The notes below the pieces were generated by a model that was given only the letters and a program-made list of their open reading frames with translations, was not told the DNA's origin and searched no databases. This document shows positions 5,761 to 7,661 of a stretch of 7,661 nucleotides of DNA, piece after piece. The first letter of the stretch is position 1. The number at the start of each line of letters is the position of its first letter. A program made the translations under genes and the position numbers. Source of the DNA: JBCBJZ01 sp038522635 (GTDB taxonomy: Bacteria; Pseudomonadota; Alphaproteobacteria; Rhizobiales; Hyphomicrobiaceae); contig JBCBJZ010000161.1 in NCBI GenBank assembly GCA_038522635.1, positions 1 through 7,661 on the forward strand. The letters are read 5' to 3'.

Positions 5761-6581
5761 GATGTCTCCGTGTCCGCTGTGCCGGCCATGTCCACCGCTG
5801 TCACCTCACCGTGCTGACCGCTTGGACCGGAGCCCACTTCGTCGCTGGCGCCAGGGTCCCACACGCCTTCCCGGCGCAGCAAAAGTTCGGCCGCGCGCTG
5901 TTCCGCATGGCGCTTGCTGGGGCCGTGCCCGCGCGCGGGCTCAAACCCCTCCACATCGACCTGCGCGTCGAACGACGGCGCATGATCAGGGCCCTCCTGG
6001 CCAACCAGGCGGTAAATGGGTAGCGGTAACGCCCGCCCTTGCGCCCATTCCTGCAGCGCCGTCTTGGCGTCGATCACGCGGGCGGGTGGTGCGCTCAACA
6101 GCGGCGCCCACAGCCGGTCGATGACGGCACGCGCGCGCTCAAACCCCGCTTCCAGGTAGACCGCGCCGAGCAACGCTTCGCAGGCATCGGCCAGGATGGT
6201 GTCCTTGTCGCGCCCGCCGCTTTCAGCTTCCGCCGCTGACATGCGAACGAAGGCGCCCAAGCCAATGCGACGCGCGACATCGGCGCAACTCTCGCCCCGC
6301 ACAAGGGCATTGAAACGCCGCGCCAGTTCGCCCTCACGGGCACCGGGATCGGCGTCCGTCACTTTGGTTGCGATCGCGAGCCCGAGCACGCGGTCGCCGA
6401 GGAACTCCAGGCGCTCGTTGTCAGGGGTACGCGCTTCGCCTCGCCCCCGTCGCGCTTTCGCGGCCGACAGGCGCGCGCTGGCATGGGTCAGCGCCGTTTG
6501 CAACAGCGTCTCATCTTGAAAGGTGTAACCGAGCGCCTCGTAGAGGGCACCGTAGGACGCGGACGAGGCGCGCCGGGCCAC
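5757..6581 (-). CDS. rnc: Ribonuclease III
   Basis: Double-strand-specific endoribonuclease that processes rRNA precursors and cuts structured mRNAs and sense-antisense duplexes as a homodimer with Mg ions. With the chosen start the product is 274 residues. The RNase III signature NERLEFLGD is at 55-63 (Glu59, Asp63) and the second metal-binding helix DACEALLGAVYLE starts at 132 (Asp132, Glu135). A double-stranded RNA-binding domain runs from about DAKTALQEWAQ (171) to ELLLRR (237), with GPSKRHAEQRAA as its basic helix. About 37 residues of low-complexity, acidic tail follow (GASDEVGSGPS and on), which is longer than usual. The GTG at 6581 is chosen: it lies four bases after the lepB stop, ten residues before the conserved ALYEALGY helix, and the in-frame ATG at 6740 would overlap lepB by about 155 bases. 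No Shine-Dalgarno is evident, so translation probably depends on coupling to lepB. Overlaps era by ATGA. Confidence 0.95.
   Translation of the reverse strand: MARRASSASYGALYEALGYTFQDETLLQTALTHASARLSAAKARRGRGEARTPDNERLEFLGDRVLGLAIATKVTDADPGAREGELARRFNALVRGESCADVARRIGLGAFVRMSAAEAESGGRDKDTILADACEALLGAVYLEAGFERARAVIDRLWAPLLSAPPARVIDAKTALQEWAQGRALPLPIYRLVGQEGPDHAPSFDAQVDVEGFEPARGHGPSKRHAEQRAAELLLRREGVWDPGASDEVGSGPSGQHGEVTAVDMAGTADTETS
5766..5769 (-). promoter_or_regulatory. Ribosome binding site of era
   Basis: GGAG on the minus strand, five bases before the era ATG and inside the last codons of rnc. With the ATGA stop/start overlap it suggests reinitiation coupling, and it supports the start that includes the long N-terminal extension. 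Confidence 0.55.
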
Positions 6582-6585
6582 GGGG

Positions 6586-7359
6586 TCAGCGCACCAAATC
6601 GAAGAACCGGCCCCACCGGATTCCGCCGGGCCAGGTCCACGGCCGCGAGACGCTGAAGATCGATGGATCGTCCGTCGCAGCCGAGAAGAAAATGATGTCG
6701 GCGCGCCCCACAAGGTTTTGGAACGGCACCTCGCCCACATCCCACTTGGCGCGGCTGTCGGTCGAGTTATCGCGGTTATCGCCCATCAAGAAATAATGGC
6801 CGGCGCGCACCGTGATCTCATCAACGTCATCGAGATGGTGGTCGGGGCGCTCATCGAGCACCCGGTATTTGACACCGTTGGGCAGCTCTTCTTCGTACAT
6901 CGGGATCGTGATCGGACGGCCCTCGCGGACCGTCTTGAACATGCCGAGCGAACGCTTCTTCACCGCTTCACCGTTGATGTAGAGCACGCCGCTCTTCATC
7001 GCAACGCGGTCCCCGGGCACGGCGATCAAACGCTTGATGTAGTCGGTTGAATTGTCGCGCGGATACTTGAAGACGATCACGTCGCCGGGCTTCGGTTTGG
7101 ATGCGAAGATGCGTCCTGAAAAGAGATCGAACCCGAAGGGAAACGAATAGCGCGAATAGCCGTAAGACAGCTTCGACACGAACAGATAGTCGCCCACCAG
7201 CAACGTCGGCTTCATCGATCCGGATGGGATGTTGAACGGCTGATACAGGAAGACGCGCACCAGCAATGCCAAGATCAGCGCATGGATGAAGATGCGCAGC
7301 GTCTCCTTCCACCCGCTGTCGGAGCGTTTGGCCTTATCGACATCCGTATTCGAACTCAT
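6586..7359 (-). CDS. lepB: Signal peptidase I
   Basis: Inner-membrane type I signal peptidase, which removes signal peptides from exported preproteins with a Ser-Lys dyad in the periplasm. The 257-residue product has one N-terminal membrane anchor (about 21-39, LRIFIHALILALLVRVFLY). Box B is NIPSGSMKPTL with nucleophile Ser48. The general base is Lys109 in DYIKRLIAVPGD, and box E is MGDNRDNSTDSR (192-203). Length and the single anchor fit alphaproteobacterial LepB. The ATG at 7359 is preferred over an upstream in-frame ATG (7656) because GAGGAG (7366-7371) lies six bases before it and the charged SSNTDVDKAKRSDSG leader before the anchor is typical. It is the first gene of the lepB-rnc-era unit, and its TGA is four bases from the rnc GTG. 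Confidence 0.97.
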   Translation of the reverse strand: MSSNTDVDKAKRSDSGWKETLRIFIHALILALLVRVFLYQPFNIPSGSMKPTLLVGDYLFVSKLSYGYSRYSFPFGFDLFSGRIFASKPKPGDVIVFKYPRDNSTDYIKRLIAVPGDRVAMKSGVLYINGEAVKKRSLGMFKTVREGRPITIPMYEEELPNGVKYRVLDERPDHHLDDVDEITVRAGHYFLMGDNRDNSTDSRAKWDVGEVPFQNLVGRADIIFFSAATDDPSIFSVSRPWTWPGGIRWGRFFDLVR

Positions 7360-7365
7360 CGAGCG

Positions 7366-7371
7366 CTCCTC
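7366..7371 (-). promoter_or_regulatory. Ribosome binding site of lepB
   Basis: GAGGAG on the minus strand, six bases before the ATG at 7359. It decides the lepB start against an in-frame ATG almost 300 bases upstream. Confidence 0.8.
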
Positions 7372-7460
7372 GTGGGGCCTGCCGCACGCCCCGTGGCAAA
7401 CGACTGCGCATGCCGCTCGCATCCTTATGCGCCCTTTGACGCCGCGTTGTGGCGGCGCTT

Positions 7461-7489
7461 CGTATAGACGCTTCAGGTTCGCGGTGCAA
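7461..7489 (-). promoter_or_regulatory. Possible sigma-70-type promoter for lepB-rnc-era
   Basis: On the minus strand TTGCAC (7484-7489) is followed after 17 bases by TATACG (7461-7466). The spacing is ideal but the matches to TTGACA and TATAAT are only 3/6 and 4/6. It would give a 5' untranslated leader of about 95 bases. Such matches arise by chance, so this is only a candidate. Confidence 0.3.
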
Positions 7490-7661
7490 TCGAACAGGGT
7501 TGCCGAACACAGGCGGCGCGCCAAGGCAGCGATTGGGCCGTAAGCCATTCCAAACCGCCCCTCAGAGCAATGGCTAAGGCAACGCTCGCGAAGCACGAGG
7601 CTCAGGATAAAATGCACGCCTCGTCTTCGCGCGCACCTCGGGCGGTCCCGACCCATCGCCC

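Larger units (their letters stand above)
7360..7661. other. Region upstream of lepB, no gene assigned
   Basis: This 302-base stretch runs to the window edge. In many alphaproteobacteria acpS or pdxJ sits here, but I recognise neither. A minus-strand frame stays open through the region in phase with lepB, yet it has no family resemblance and is best read as an upstream shadow. One small perfect hairpin is present (CGCCGC 7440-7445 with GCGGCG 7452-7457), overlapping the predicted transcription start. A minus-strand frame entering from the right edge ends in TGA near 7602 and could be the tail of a neighbouring gene, but about 19 codons are too few to judge. Confidence 0.5.

Noticed and set aside
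4927..5817. Plus-strand open frame of 296 codons opposite era
   Set aside because: Antisense to era with its G motifs intact; no family resemblance.
6582..6740. Longer rnc beginning at the ATG at 6740
   Set aside because: It would overlap lepB by about 155 bases and add about 53 residues unlike any RNase III leader; the GTG at 6581 fits the family.
7561..7610. Resemblance to the CTCAGGATG / CGAAGCACGAGG type intergenic palindromes common in Rhizobiales
   Set aside because: The words CGAAGCACGAGG and CTCAGGAT are present, but the arms do not pair into a convincing hairpin and no second copy is in the window.

Overview
This window is a GC-rich (by eye about 60-65%) piece of a bacterial chromosome holding six intact protein genes, all of which I can assign to a family. 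The minus-strand order lepB - rnc - era - (gap) - recO - (CAP gene on the other strand) - parC is the housekeeping cluster seen in many Alphaproteobacteria. The protein details agree: ParC with the NIDGDNPAAMRYTE active-site segment and a TRKGKQVLNV segment, and a RecO beginning MEW. I infer an alphaproteobacterium, probably of the Hyphomicrobiales (Rhizobiales) type. The genus cannot be read from this window.

Layout from right to left, following transcription of the minus strand. Positions 7661-7360 are noncoding or unassigned DNA with one possible promoter. Then come lepB (7359-6586), rnc (6581-5757, GTG start four bases after the lepB stop) and era (5760-4642, ATGA overlap with rnc), which form a tight, translationally coupled unit. 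A 460-base region follows, with a 145-base element bounded by perfect 12-base terminal inverted repeats and a second hairpin. Next are recO (4165-3434), a convergent plus-strand gene for a CAP/SCP-domain protein with no visible signal peptide (2711-3388), a 325-base divergent intergenic region, and parC (2385-100). The first 100 bases of the window hold a second copy of the repeat.

Functionally, LepB is the inner-membrane signal peptidase, RNase III processes double-stranded RNA such as rRNA precursors, Era is the GTPase that matures the 30S subunit, RecO loads RecA in the RecF pathway, and ParC is the breakage subunit of topoisomerase IV. They are core functions that often travel together rather than one pathway. 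The CAP gene is the only accessory-looking gene.

The most distinctive signal is not a gene. It is a family of short palindromic intergenic elements with related 12-base ends (GATCATCGGGCG or GAGCAACGGGCG). Three copies or relics are visible: next to the parC stop, over the recO stop and just upstream of recO. I see no defence system, CRISPR array, transposase, tRNA or rRNA, and no convincing undescribed multi-gene system.
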